The notes beneath the pieces are model-generated. The model did no database searches. It saw nothing but the letters and a program-made list of their open reading frames with translations, and was not told the DNA's origin. Of a DNA stretch of 64,000 nucleotides, positions 33,229 to 41,508 are shown one piece after another. Every line of letters begins with the position of its first letter. Position 1 is the stretch's first letter. The position numbers and the translations under genes were made by a program. The stretch is from Pseudomonadota bacterium (GTDB lineage: Bacteria; Desulfobacterota; Desulfarculia; Desulfarculales; Desulfarculaceae), in NCBI GenBank assembly GCA_018902755.1, contig JAHIQI010000049.1, positions 4,226 to 68,225 of the forward strand, written 5' to 3'.

Positions 33229-33276
33229 AAAAAAAGAAACTCCACCTTTTCTGGCCGCTGCACAGAGAAGGTGGAG
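33229..33276 (-). terminator. Intrinsic terminator or attenuator upstream of asnB
   Basis: On the minus strand CTCCACCTTCTCT and AGAAAAGGTGGAG pair over 13 bp with one G-U, followed by TTTCTTTTTTT. It lies 90 bp before the asnB start and 160 bp after the PAS gene stop. It could end the PAS transcript or attenuate asnB. Confidence 0.75.
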
Positions 33277-33435
33277 AAGACTTATAAGCTTAGACTTTGC
33301 GTTTAAAGTTCTTGGGGGCGGTCAAATTTTCCTTTGTTTAAACTAACATAGCTTCGGGAGCCTTGCAAGGGCGGACGCCCGAACGCCGCCGGGAGACCCG
33401 CTCCGGCCCGGGCGGTGGGTGTAAAAAGCTGCCGC

Positions 33436-33804
33436 CTAGATGCAGTCCAGCGAAATCTTGAGCCCCGAAGGCCGCCCCGAGCAGTGGCAGGGGGCGCAGG
33501 TGAGGCGCACAGGGAAGGCGCGGCCATCTACCCGCATAAGGGTGTAGATGCTCTGGTGCTCTTTGCCCGAGGTCAGGCTCTGACCCATGGCCTGGCCCGC
33601 CCGCCTGCGGTCCCAGGTGGCGAAATGGCTGAGCAGGTTGATGCGTTTGGGCGCCTCGTCCGGCACGTAGCCCAGGAAACCCAGCACCGCCAGGCTGTGG
33701 CTGGAAACGTAGCCGCTTTCATCCACCAACAGGGCGGTTTGCATGGGGGGAGTGGAAGGCCTGGAGGTCTTTTGGCCGTTTTGACCCGGGGACTCCAAAG
33801 TCAT
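33436..33804 (-). CDS. Small PAS-like domain protein
   Basis: A 122-residue protein with a PAS-type pattern: ALLVDESGYVSSHSLAVLGF (beta strands then helix), a NLLSHFATWDRR helix, and IYTLMRVDGRAFPVRLTCAP (the C-terminal strands). It has no effector domain, so it may act as a stand-alone sensor or be a remnant of a larger gene. CPCHC-like cysteines (TCAPCHCSG) near the end are unusual. It is divergent from lepA across an AT-rich 204-bp region. Confidence 0.6.
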   Translation of the reverse strand: MTLESPGQNGQKTSRPSTPPMQTALLVDESGYVSSHSLAVLGFLGYVPDEAPKRINLLSHFATWDRRRAGQAMGQSLTSGKEHQSIYTLMRVDGRAFPVRLTCAPCHCSGRPSGLKISLDCI

Positions 33805-34008
33805 GGCGATTCTCCCGAAATTTGGATGGGCCGGATATACTTACCAATATTCTACTATCATTAAAAATAAAATAGCAACGACAATATTAGCTCTGCTAAT
33901 AAAGAGGCCCCCGGGGCAGGCGCGGCGCAAGGGCCCAGGGCATTTGACGAAATCGTTGCCACAGGTTAAGCTCATCCTGGCACAACCTATTAAATTTATG
34001 AGGTAAGC

Positions 34009-35817
34009 GTGGCAGACAAGGCTCACACCCGCAATTTTTCAATCATCGCCCACATCGACCACGGTAAATCCACCCTGGCCGACCGGCTCATCCAGCTTTG
34101 CGGGATGGTTAGCGACCGGGACTTCCAAGACCAGCTCCTGGATAACCTTTATCTGGAGCGCGAACGGGGCATAACCATCAAAAGTCAGGCCATAACCCTG
34201 CCTTACATCGCCTCCGACGGCGAGGAGTACGAGCTGAACCTCATCGACACCCCGGGCCACGTGGACTTTTCCTACGAGGTCAGCCGGGCCCTTTCCTCGG
34301 CCGAGGGGGTGCTTCTGGTGGTGGACGCCTCCCAGGGAGTGGAGGCCCAGACCCTGGCCAACCTGTACATGGCCCTGGAGCACGACCTGGAGGTGGTGCC
34401 GGTAATCAACAAGATCGACCTGATCAGCGCCGACGTGGACGAGGCCCGCCGCCAGATAAGCGACGAGCTGGGCCTGGACGGCGATGAGGCGGTGGCGGTG
34501 TCGGCCAAGACCGGCCAGAACGTGCCCGCGGTGCTGGAGGCGGTGGTCGCCAAGCTTCCCCCGCCCACCGGCGACCCCGCCGCGCCCTTGCAGGCGCTCA
34601 TCTTCGACGCCCAGTACGACCCCTACCGGGGCACCGTGATCTTCGTGCGGGTGATGCAGGGCACCTTGCGCCAGGGCCAGAGCGTCATGTTCATGCACGG
34701 CGGGACCACTCACAAGGTGGAAGAAGTTGGGGTGATGCAGCTAAAGCGCATCGCCAAGACCCAGCTTAGGGCGGGCCAGGTGGGCTACGTGGTGGCCGGG
34801 GTCAAGACCGTGGCCGACACCAACATCGGCGACACCATCACCGACGCAGACGCCCCGGCCGCCGAGCCCCTGCCCGGCTTCCGCGAGGCCAAGCCGGTTG
34901 TGTTTTCCTCCATCTACCCCGTGGCCACCGACGACTACCCCGACCTGGCCGACGCCCTGGACAAGCTCAAGCTCAACGATGCCAGCCTCATCTACCAAAA
35001 GGACTCCTCCCAGGCCCTGGGCTTCGGCTTCCGCTGCGGCTTTTTGGGCTTGCTGCACCTGGAGGTGGTCCAGGAGCGCCTGGAGCGGGAGTTCGGCCTG
35101 TCCCTGATCCTCACCACCCCCAGCGTGCGCTACCAGATCTACCTGCACGACGGCACCGAGCTGGAGATCGAGAACCCGGCCTACTACCCGGACCCGGCCT
35201 CCATCGACTATTGCGAGGAGCCCTTCGTCAGGGCCTCCATCCTCATGCCCGAGCGCTACATCGGGGCGGTGATGCCCCTGTGCCTGGACCGGCGCGGCGA
35301 AAACACCAACTTGAACTACCCCAACCCCGGCCGGGTGGAGCTGAGCGTTGACCTGCCCCTGGCCGAAGTGATCTACGACTTCTACGACAAGCTCAAGACC
35401 GTGACCCAGGGCTACGGCTCCTTTGACTACGAGATGATCGGCTACCGCAAATCCGACCTGGTTCGCCTGGACATTCTGGTCAACGGCGAAAAGGTGGACG
35501 CCCTGTCCATGCTGGTGCACTCCGAAAAGGCCAGGCCCAGGGCCCTGCACGCGGTCAACAAGCTCAAGGACACCATTCCCCGCCAGCAGTTCAAGATAGC
35601 CATCCAGGGGGCCATCGGGGCCAAGATCATCGCCCGCAGCACGGTCAACGCCTTCCGCAAGGACGTGACCTCCAAGTGCTACGGCGGCGACGTGTCGCGC
35701 AAGCGCAAGCTCTTGGAAAAGCAGAAGGCGGGTAAAAAGCGAATGAAACTGGTAGGCAATGTGCCCATCCCCCAGAAGGCGTTTTTGGCGGTTTTGCAGA
35801 GCGATACAGACGACTAA
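34009..35817 (+). CDS. lepA: Elongation factor 4 (LepA), ribosome back-translocase
   Basis: A 602-residue GTPase. G-domain motifs are complete: AHIDHGKST, DTPGHVDFSYEV, and NKIDL. The LepA-specific C-terminal domain ends with KRKLLEKQKAGKKRMK, typical for the family. LepA acts on stalled or mistranslocated ribosomes. The start is GTG 34009 with GAGGT upstream. Length is normal. It stands as a single-gene unit followed by the oad promoter. Confidence 0.97.
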   Translation: MADKAHTRNFSIIAHIDHGKSTLADRLIQLCGMVSDRDFQDQLLDNLYLERERGITIKSQAITLPYIASDGEEYELNLIDTPGHVDFSYEVSRALSSAEGVLLVVDASQGVEAQTLANLYMALEHDLEVVPVINKIDLISADVDEARRQISDELGLDGDEAVAVSAKTGQNVPAVLEAVVAKLPPPTGDPAAPLQALIFDAQYDPYRGTVIFVRVMQGTLRQGQSVMFMHGGTTHKVEEVGVMQLKRIAKTQLRAGQVGYVVAGVKTVADTNIGDTITDADAPAAEPLPGFREAKPVVFSSIYPVATDDYPDLADALDKLKLNDASLIYQKDSSQALGFGFRCGFLGLLHLEVVQERLEREFGLSLILTTPSVRYQIYLHDGTELEIENPAYYPDPASIDYCEEPFVRASILMPERYIGAVMPLCLDRRGENTNLNYPNPGRVELSVDLPLAEVIYDFYDKLKTVTQGYGSFDYEMIGYRKSDLVRLDILVNGEKVDALSMLVHSEKARPRALHAVNKLKDTIPRQQFKIAIQGAIGAKIIARSTVNAFRKDVTSKCYGGDVSRKRKLLEKQKAGKKRMKLVGNVPIPQKAFLAVLQSDTDD

Positions 35818-35833
35818 GGCCTAAGGTCTAACC

Positions 35834-35862
35834 TTGACATAGGCCCATTCCCCTCCTATTAT
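35834..35862 (+). promoter_or_regulatory. Strong sigma-70-type promoter of oadGB
   Basis: A perfect TTGACA (35834-35839), 17-bp spacer and TATTAT (35857-35862, five of six) lie 98 bp upstream of the small oadG-like start. Confidence 0.7.
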
Positions 35863-35959
35863 TCAAGTCGCAAAATAGCCAAGACCGCCAGAAGGCGGCC
35901 ATACGTGATCGCAAGCAGGATTTTAGGCCGCAGTTGGTCAAAAGGGAGAGATAAAAGTC

Positions 35960-36139
35960 ATGCAACCTACACCGGTTGACTGGGGGGAGGCGTTCCGCAT
36001 CGTCGGCGGAGGCGTCCTGGTCGTGTTCCTGATCATGTCGCTGCTGGCAGTGGCCACCACCCTAATGGGCAAGATTTTCATGGCGCGCGAAGCCAGGAAA
36101 AAGGCCGCCGCGATCGCCCAGGGGGAGGCCAAGTCATGA
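35960..36139 (+). CDS. OadG-like small membrane subunit
   Basis: A 59-residue protein with one membrane helix (about residues 15-36, GGGVLVVFLIMSLLAVAT) and a basic C-terminal tail ending QGEAKS. The size and layout fit the gamma subunit of Na+-translocating decarboxylases, which holds the alpha and beta parts together. GGGAGAG precedes ATG 35960, and the stop overlaps the beta subunit start in an ATGA. Its shortness explains why it is easily missed. Confidence 0.75.
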   Translation: MQPTPVDWGEAFRIVGGGVLVVFLIMSLLAVATTLMGKIFMAREARKKAAAIAQGEAKS

Positions 36140-37329
36140 GCTGGATCGCCTATCACGAGGGAGTGCTCAAGATCTTGGGCGTGCAGGTGGGCTTCGGCAA
36201 CCTGGACCTTCCTCACATAATCATGATCCTGGTGGGCCTGGGCTTCATCACCCTGGCCATTCTCAAGGAATGGGAGCCCTACGAGCTGCTGCCCATCGGC
36301 GCGGGCATGATCCTGGCCAACCTTCCGCTCACCGGCCTGACCTCCCAGCCCGAACCGGGGATGCAGCCGGGCATGGCCGGCGTGCTGGGCATCATCCTGA
36401 AGTACGGTCTGTACACCTGGACCATCCTGCCCCAGTTCATCTTCTTCGGCATCGGGGCGCTCACCGACTTCAGCCCGCTCATCGCCAACCCCCGAGCCTT
36501 CCTCTTGGGCGCGGCGGCCCAGGTGGGCATCTACACCAGCTTCCTGGGCGCCCTGGCCGTGGGCCTGATTTGGCCTGACTGGGGCTTTTCGCTCAAGGAG
36601 GCCTGCTCCATCGGCATCATCGGCGGCGCCGACGGCCCCACCACCATTTACACCACCGGCCTGCTGGCCCCGGACATCATGGGCATCACCGCCACGGCGG
36701 CCTACTCCTACATGGCCATGGTGGCCATCATCCAGCCGCCCATCATCAAGCTCTTGACCTCCAAGGCCGAACGCTCCACCTACATGAAGCCCACCCTGCG
36801 CCCGGTGAGCCGCCCCGAACGCATCCTGTTCCCCATCGTGGCCATGCTCTTGATCATCCTGATCATCCCCAAGAGCGCCCCGCTGGTGGGCTTCCTCTTG
36901 CTGGGCAACCTGTTCCGCGAGTCCGGGGTGGTGGAGCGCCTAAGCAACACCGCCCAGAACGAGTTGATCAACATCATCACCATCCTCTTGATGCTGGGCA
37001 TCGGAGCCTCCATGCCAGCCGACCGGGTCATGGACCCGCGCACCCTGTTGGTGCTGTTCCTGGGTCTGGCCGCCTTCTGCGTGGGCACCGGGGCCGGGGT
37101 GATTTTCGGCAAGATCATGTCCAAGCTCAGCAAGGAGCCCTTCAACCCCATGCTGGGCGCGGCCGGAGTGTCGGCGGTGCCCATGAGCGCGCGCATCGTG
37201 CACCACATGGGGCAAAAGGCCAATAAGCGCAACTTCCTTCTGATGCACGCCATGGGCCCCAACGTGGCCGGCGTCATCGGTTCGGCGGTGGCCGGCGGCT
37301 ACTTCCTGGGCCTGTTCATTAACTTCTAG
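36136..37329 (+). CDS. oadB: Sodium-translocating decarboxylase beta subunit
   Basis: A 397-residue membrane protein of the OadB/MmdB/GcdB family with about 10-11 hydrophobic segments. The sodium-site motif IGIIGGADGPTTIYTT is present with its key Asp. VSAVPMSARIVHHMGQKA and LMHAMGPNVAGVIGSAVAGG are also family hallmarks. The subunit couples decarboxylation of a biotin-bound carboxyl group to Na+ export. The carboxyltransferase (alpha) and biotin-carrier genes are not in the window, so the acid decarboxylated is unknown. A terminator follows. Confidence 0.93.
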   Translation: MSWIAYHEGVLKILGVQVGFGNLDLPHIIMILVGLGFITLAILKEWEPYELLPIGAGMILANLPLTGLTSQPEPGMQPGMAGVLGIILKYGLYTWTILPQFIFFGIGALTDFSPLIANPRAFLLGAAAQVGIYTSFLGALAVGLIWPDWGFSLKEACSIGIIGGADGPTTIYTTGLLAPDIMGITATAAYSYMAMVAIIQPPIIKLLTSKAERSTYMKPTLRPVSRPERILFPIVAMLLIILIIPKSAPLVGFLLLGNLFRESGVVERLSNTAQNELINIITILLMLGIGASMPADRVMDPRTLLVLFLGLAAFCVGTGAGVIFGKIMSKLSKEPFNPMLGAAGVSAVPMSARIVHHMGQKANKRNFLLMHAMGPNVAGVIGSAVAGGYFLGLFINF

Positions 37330-37342
37330 TTCCGCCATCCTG

Positions 37343-37375
37343 GGGAGCCCCGCGCTGCGGGGCTCCCTTTTTTTT
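37343..37375 (+). terminator. Rho-independent terminator after oadB
   Basis: Stem GGGAGCCCCGC and GCGGGGCTCCC is followed by eight T. It lies 13 bp after the oadB stop. Confidence 0.9.
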
Positions 37376-37441
37376 GGCCATGCCGGTAGGCGGTGATCGG
37401 CGCCCTGCGCCCCGCTTGCCGGCAAGTCGGCAAACGCCAAA

Positions 37442-37454
37442 CATGTTAAAGTAG
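37442..37454 (+). promoter_or_regulatory. Shared CATGTTAAAGTAG motif upstream of first cyclase
   Basis: The 13-base CATGTTAAAGTAG occurs here and again at 38375-38387, 47 and 49 bp before the two cyclase starts. It has the shape of an extended -10 (TG-n-TAAAGT). Confidence 0.45.
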
Positions 37455-37501
37455 AATCGAGCGAGGCTTCAGCCCTGGCCTGCCCGTGAGGGGGGAACCT
37501 G

Positions 37502-38272
37502 GTGATCGACCGTGGCCGGAAATCCAATTCCCGGCTGATGATCCAAGACCAAAAGGACGTGACCCGGACCATTATAAAGGTGGCCCTAATCTCCTTGGTG
37601 GCTTCCTGGCTCATCACCGGTGTGGTTATGCTGCTGGTCGGCGGCCTGACCACCAGCACCCTGGTGGTCGCCGGCCTGGCCAGCACCGTGGCCCCCCTGG
37701 CGGTGGCGATCCCGGTCGCCGGACGCAACCTCAGACTCACGCTGGAGCTGAACCGCTCACACCAGGCCATAGAGCGCCTTTCGCGCACCGATGACCTCAC
37801 CCAGACCTACAACCGCCGTTACTTCACGGAAGTTGCCCAGCGAGAGCTTGCTTTGGCCGCTCGCCATGGACACCTGGTGTCCCTTTTGCTCATCGATCTG
37901 GACGGCTTCAAGCAGATCAACGACCAACTGGGCCATCAGGTAGGGGACAAGGCCCTGGTCGCCTGCGCGCAGGCCATACGCCACACCATCCGCCAGGAGG
38001 ACGTGGTGGGGCGTTTCGGGGGAGACGAATTTTTGGTCCTGGCCCCGCACAGCGACCTAAAGAGCGCCGCGCTGCTGGCCCAGCGGGTGCACGACGCCCT
38101 GGACGCCGCCAATCTGGTGTTGGGCGGGCAGGTGGTGGCAATCAAGGCCAGTATTGGTGCGGTGACCAGCAATGGGGACGCCCAAGACGTTGATCAAATC
38201 CTGCGCGAAGCTGATCAGGCTCTGTACCGTGCCAAAAAAATGGGCGGCAACCGCACCGAACTGGCCGCCTAG
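37502..38272 (+). CDS. Diguanylate cyclase, membrane-anchored (copy 1)
   Basis: A 256-residue protein. Two hydrophobic segments (about residues 22-46 and 50-72) anchor it; the GGDEF domain follows from about residue 92 (LSRTDDLTQTYNRRYF). The active site is FGGDEFLVL and an inhibitory I-site RxxD (RQED) lies five residues before it, so product inhibition by c-di-GMP is expected. The start is GTG 37502 after GGGGGGAACCT. There is no sensor domain beyond the membrane part. It is followed by a close paralogue. Confidence 0.93.
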   Translation: MIDRGRKSNSRLMIQDQKDVTRTIIKVALISLVASWLITGVVMLLVGGLTTSTLVVAGLASTVAPLAVAIPVAGRNLRLTLELNRSHQAIERLSRTDDLTQTYNRRYFTEVAQRELALAARHGHLVSLLLIDLDGFKQINDQLGHQVGDKALVACAQAIRHTIRQEDVVGRFGGDEFLVLAPHSDLKSAALLAQRVHDALDAANLVLGGQVVAIKASIGAVTSNGDAQDVDQILREADQALYRAKKMGGNRTELAA

Positions 38273-38436
38273 CCTGGGCGTCCCGCTTGTTTCATGCCGA
38301 TCGCCGCGCCGCGCCCCGAATCACCCCAATCCCCGCCGGGCCGTTGCACCCGATCTCGCTACCAGGGGCCCAATCATGTTAAAGTAGCCATGCCTATAGC
38401 GCCTTTTCGCCCTTGGTGCGTGGAGAAGCAAGCCTG

Positions 38437-39207
38437 GTGAAGGTTGAAAAAGACAAGGCCGATTTCTGGATCAGCATAAAAAGCAAAAGGGATATGGTCA
38501 AAGCCACCGTCCTGGTCACGGCGGTTTCGGTCTTGGGCTCATGGGCGGTGACCGTGGCCTTGATGCTCCTGACGGGCCACACCCAGGCCGAGAATTGGGC
38601 CGTGGGGCTCACCATCGCCACCTTGGCTCCCATGGCCGTGGCCCCGCCGGTGGCCTTCAAGGTGCTCAACCTGATGCTGGCCCTGGTCGATTCCCGCCGG
38701 GAGATCGAGCGCCTTTCGCGCACCGACGACCTCACCCAGACCTACAACCGCCGCCACTTCATGGACATGGCCCAGCGGGAGCTTTCCCTGGCCACCCGCC
38801 ACGGCTACGTGGTTTCCCTGCTGCTCATCGACCTGGACGAATTCAAGCAGGTCAACGACCGCCTGGGGCACCTGGCCGGGGACCGCGCCCTGGCCGCCTG
38901 CGCCACCACCATTCGCGGCAGCATCCGCCGCGAGGACGTGGTGGGCCGCTTTGGAGGCGATGAGTTCCTGGTGCTGGCCCCCTACAGCGATCTGAACAGC
39001 GCGGCCATGCTGGCGGAGCGGATTCGCCGTGCTCTGGCCTCGGCTAACATGGTGGTGGGCGGACAGGTGATGGGCTTCAAGGCCAGCATCGGGGTGGTGT
39101 GCAGCCAGGGCCGCACCGGCGACGCGGACGAACTGCTGCGCATGGCCGACCAAGCCCTGTACCGCGCCAAGGATTTGGGCGGCGACCGCACCGAGTTGGC
39201 CGCGTAG
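38437..39207 (+). CDS. Diguanylate cyclase, membrane-anchored (copy 2)
   Basis: A 256-residue tandem paralogue of the preceding protein. Two membrane segments lie at about residues 22-46 and 52-72, then EIERLSRTDDLTQTYNRRHF opens the GGDEF domain. The active site is GGDEF with I-site RRED five residues before. I choose GTG 38437 because it gives the same length and position as copy 1 (CCTGGTG context in both); a TTG at 38413 would add eight residues. The membrane part differs more from copy 1 than the catalytic part, so they may sense different signals. Confidence 0.92.
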   Translation: MKVEKDKADFWISIKSKRDMVKATVLVTAVSVLGSWAVTVALMLLTGHTQAENWAVGLTIATLAPMAVAPPVAFKVLNLMLALVDSRREIERLSRTDDLTQTYNRRHFMDMAQRELSLATRHGYVVSLLLIDLDEFKQVNDRLGHLAGDRALAACATTIRGSIRREDVVGRFGGDEFLVLAPYSDLNSAAMLAERIRRALASANMVVGGQVMGFKASIGVVCSQGRTGDADELLRMADQALYRAKDLGGDRTELAA

Positions 39208-39218
39208 GCTGCCCTAAA

Positions 39219-39737
39219 TTACTTCCAGGGGTTTTCCCCGCGCTCCCAAGCCAGCAACGCCTTTTTGTTGGGCAGGCCCGAACCGAAGCCGGTGAGGCCG
39301 CCGTCGGCGCCGATCACCCGGTGGCAGGCCAGAAACAGGGGCAGGGGGTTGTTGTGCAGGGCCTGGCCCACCGCCCGGGGGGCCTTGGGGCGGCCCACGA
39401 TCTTGGCCACCTGGCCGTAGGTCAGGGTTTGGCCCGGGGGGATGTCCTTGAGGGTCAAGAGCACCGCCTGGGTGAAGGGGGTCAGCCCCTCCAAGTCCAG
39501 GGTAACCTCCAGGGAGGCCCGGGGGTTCTTGAAGTAGGCTATGAGCCTGCGCCCCTGCTCGGTGGACTTGGCGGCCACCTGCTTGCGCTCCGTCCCCGGC
39601 GCGCGCTTTTTGAGCAGCTTCTCCAGGTACTGGCCGTCGTCTTGGCGCATGGTCAGGGCCACCAGGCCCCCCGGCCCCACCGCCCCGCGCAGGGTGCCCA
39701 GGGGCGACTCCAGGGTGAAAAGCTTGAGCTGGTTCAT
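39219..39737 (-). CDS. ogt: Methylated-DNA-protein-cysteine methyltransferase
   Basis: A 172-residue DNA repair protein that removes O6-alkyl groups from guanine. The active-site motif is LACHRVIGADGGLTGFG with the acceptor Cys; most relatives have PCHRV, so a Pro is replaced by Ala here. TLTYGQVAKIVGRPKAPRAV is the DNA-binding helix-turn-helix with its Arg finger. The ATG at 39737 overlaps the radical SAM gene's stop (ATGA). The N-terminal domain is intact. The gene is last in its operon. Confidence 0.92.
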   Translation of the reverse strand: MNQLKLFTLESPLGTLRGAVGPGGLVALTMRQDDGQYLEKLLKKRAPGTERKQVAAKSTEQGRRLIAYFKNPRASLEVTLDLEGLTPFTQAVLLTLKDIPPGQTLTYGQVAKIVGRPKAPRAVGQALHNNPLPLFLACHRVIGADGGLTGFGSGLPNKKALLAWERGENPWK

Positions 39738-40651
39738 GCCAGGTCTCCTTGGCATAGGTTGTTGTCTTCCAGGGCCTGGGCGATGGCGCTGAGCACCGCG
39801 TCCTTGCCCGCCGCCCACTCCGGGGCCAAAAGGCGGTCCGGGCCGGGGTCGGCGGCCAGGCGGTGCACCAGCACCCGCCGGGGCAGGCGGGCCACGAAGG
39901 CCGCCGCCGCCCGGGCGTATTGCTCCCGGCTCCACAGGCGGACCCTCCCGGCGCGGTGCTCCTTGGCCAGGGGGGCTCCGGCCAACACCATGAGGTTGTG
40001 CAGTTTGACCCCCCACACCTTGCGCCCGGCCAGATGACGGGCGGTGGCGTTGGTATGTTCCACCTCCTCGCCGGGCAATCCCAGGATAACATGAGTCACC
40101 ACCCTGAGCCCAAGCCGGTTGGCCTGTTCCAGGGCCGCGTCGAAGCAGGCCAGGTCGTGCCCCCGGTTGATACGGGCCAAGGTGGCGTCGTGGGCGCTTT
40201 GCAGACCCAACTCCAGCCACAGGGGGCGGCGGCGGGCCACCTGGGCCAAGAGCTCCCAGGTGGCCGGGGGCAGGCAGTCGGGCCGGGTGGCCACGATGAT
40301 CCCGGCCACCGCCTGGTGGCGGGCCACGGCCATGAACAGGGGCTCCAGGGTCTCGGGCGCGGCGTTGGTGGCGGTGTAGGCCTGGAAATAGGCCAGGGCC
40401 CGGGGAGTGGGACCGCGACGGGAGCGCAGGCGGGCCAGGCCCTGCTCGAGCTGCCGGCTCACCGAGCCGCCCCGGCCATGGCCGGAGCCGCCGGGAGGGC
40501 AATAGACGCACCCGCCGGGGCCCACCCCGCCCGGGCGGTGGGGGCATCCCAGGCCCGCGTCCAGGCTGATTTTCACGGTGGGGCCGCCCATGGCCCGGCG
40601 CAGCCAGGGGCCCAGCAGGTTGACCCTTCGAGCCAGCCGGGCCGCGTCCAT
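39734..40651 (-). CDS. TIGR01212/YhcC-type radical SAM protein
   Basis: A 305-residue radical SAM protein. The cluster cysteines are in GLGCPHRPGGVGPGGCVYC, where the family has a longer gap between the first Cys and the C-x2-C pair. YFQAYTATNAAPE, ATRPDCLP, LELGLQSAHDATLARINRGH and VILGLPGEE are conserved family blocks. E. coli YhcC and relatives have no fully established role, but sulfur insertion or RNA modification has been suggested for the group. Its ATG lies five bases from a 257-bp repeat element. Translationally coupled to ogt. Confidence 0.85.
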   Translation of the reverse strand: MDAARLARRVNLLGPWLRRAMGGPTVKISLDAGLGCPHRPGGVGPGGCVYCPPGGSGHGRGGSVSRQLEQGLARLRSRRGPTPRALAYFQAYTATNAAPETLEPLFMAVARHQAVAGIIVATRPDCLPPATWELLAQVARRRPLWLELGLQSAHDATLARINRGHDLACFDAALEQANRLGLRVVTHVILGLPGEEVEHTNATARHLAGRKVWGVKLHNLMVLAGAPLAKEHRAGRVRLWSREQYARAAAAFVARLPRRVLVHRLAADPGPDRLLAPEWAAGKDAVLSAIAQALEDNNLCQGDLA

Positions 40652-40655
40652 CTTA

Positions 40656-40912
40656 GCCCGGGTATTTCATGTAGGCCGTGCGTCCGGCTGCGCCGGCCAC
40701 CGGCATACTGTGTTGCCGGCCGCGCTCGGTCCTCGACGTAGCTCTGGCTACGCCAGCGGACCTCGCTTGCCGGACGCCTTGTCTGCCAGCGGCCGACTGT
40801 GCCGGTTCCTGGTGCAAACCAAACTCCACGGCGGCTAGTGGTTTTTCCATAAGGATGGCCTAAGTAGGGATTCGTTGTTCATTGCCGCCCAGCCTACATG
40901 AAATGTCCGGGC
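40656..40912 (+). mobile_element. Full-length MITE-like repeat with terminal inverted repeats (copy 6)
   Basis: A 257-bp element with 21-bp ends that match inversely at 19 positions (left GCCCGGGTATTTCATG..., right read inversely GCCCGGACATTTCATG...). A TA dinucleotide flanks both sides (40654-40655 and 40913-40914), as left by TA-targeting transposases. The central hairpin is CGTAGC (40737-40742) and GCTACG (40747-40752). The terminal base 40912 completes the TAG stop of the downstream minus-strand gene. No coding content. Confidence 0.8.
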
Positions 40913-41409
40913 TATCGGCCCTTGTCCTTGGGGGGGTGATGGATGCGGGCTTCTTCGGCGATGACCCAGATGCGGTTCTCGTAGCCGGGGATGGGCTGGC
41001 CTTCGCCGTAGCGCCGCCGGTACTCCGGGTTGGCGCACAGGCGGCGGTACTCGTGGCGTCCGTTGGGGCCGGTGAACTCCAGGCACACGTAGTGGCTGCC
41101 CTTGCCGTTGGGCCCGGCCTCGAAGTCGATGAGCCAGCGGTAGTCCCAGTGGATGTAGCGGTCGTCGAGCCCGGCGGGGCGTCTGGTGATGATGCCGTCG
41201 GGCGGGAAGGCCCCGCCGTGGTCGGCGGCGAAGCGGCGCGCCGCCTGGTCTATGATCTCGGCCCGCTCCAGAAACACCCGCACCGGATGGGGCTCGCGCA
41301 GGTAGTAGCCCTTGAGGGCCAAACCCAGGCTGAGGGCCAGGATGAGCGCCAGGGCCCACCACTCCCAGGTCTTGAATCCCGCTGATCTGAATGATTGAGT
41401 TGCGGACAT
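40912..41409 (-). CDS. Single-pass membrane protein, function unknown
   Basis: A 165-residue protein with a short cytoplasmic start, one membrane helix (about residues 15-33, WWALALILALSLGLAL), and a soluble domain of about 130 residues rich in Arg, Tyr and Trp (DDRYIHWDYRWLIDFEAG and NPEYRRRYGEGQPIPGYENR). No recognised family. The stop codon is formed at the edge of the inserted repeat, so the true ancestral C-terminus may have been longer. It is divergent from the merR gene. Confidence 0.6.
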   Translation of the reverse strand: MSATQSFRSAGFKTWEWWALALILALSLGLALKGYYLREPHPVRVFLERAEIIDQAARRFAADHGGAFPPDGIITRRPAGLDDRYIHWDYRWLIDFEAGPNGKGSHYVCLEFTGPNGRHEYRRLCANPEYRRRYGEGQPIPGYENRIWVIAEEARIHHPPKDKGR

Positions 41410-41508
41410 AAATTACGATTTCCCTAGTGGCGAGAATATATCACAGCGGGCTTTGCTTGTCCCCCGACCCGGTGGCGTGCTATAGGAAGGTATGCAGCGG
41501 AGGATGCC

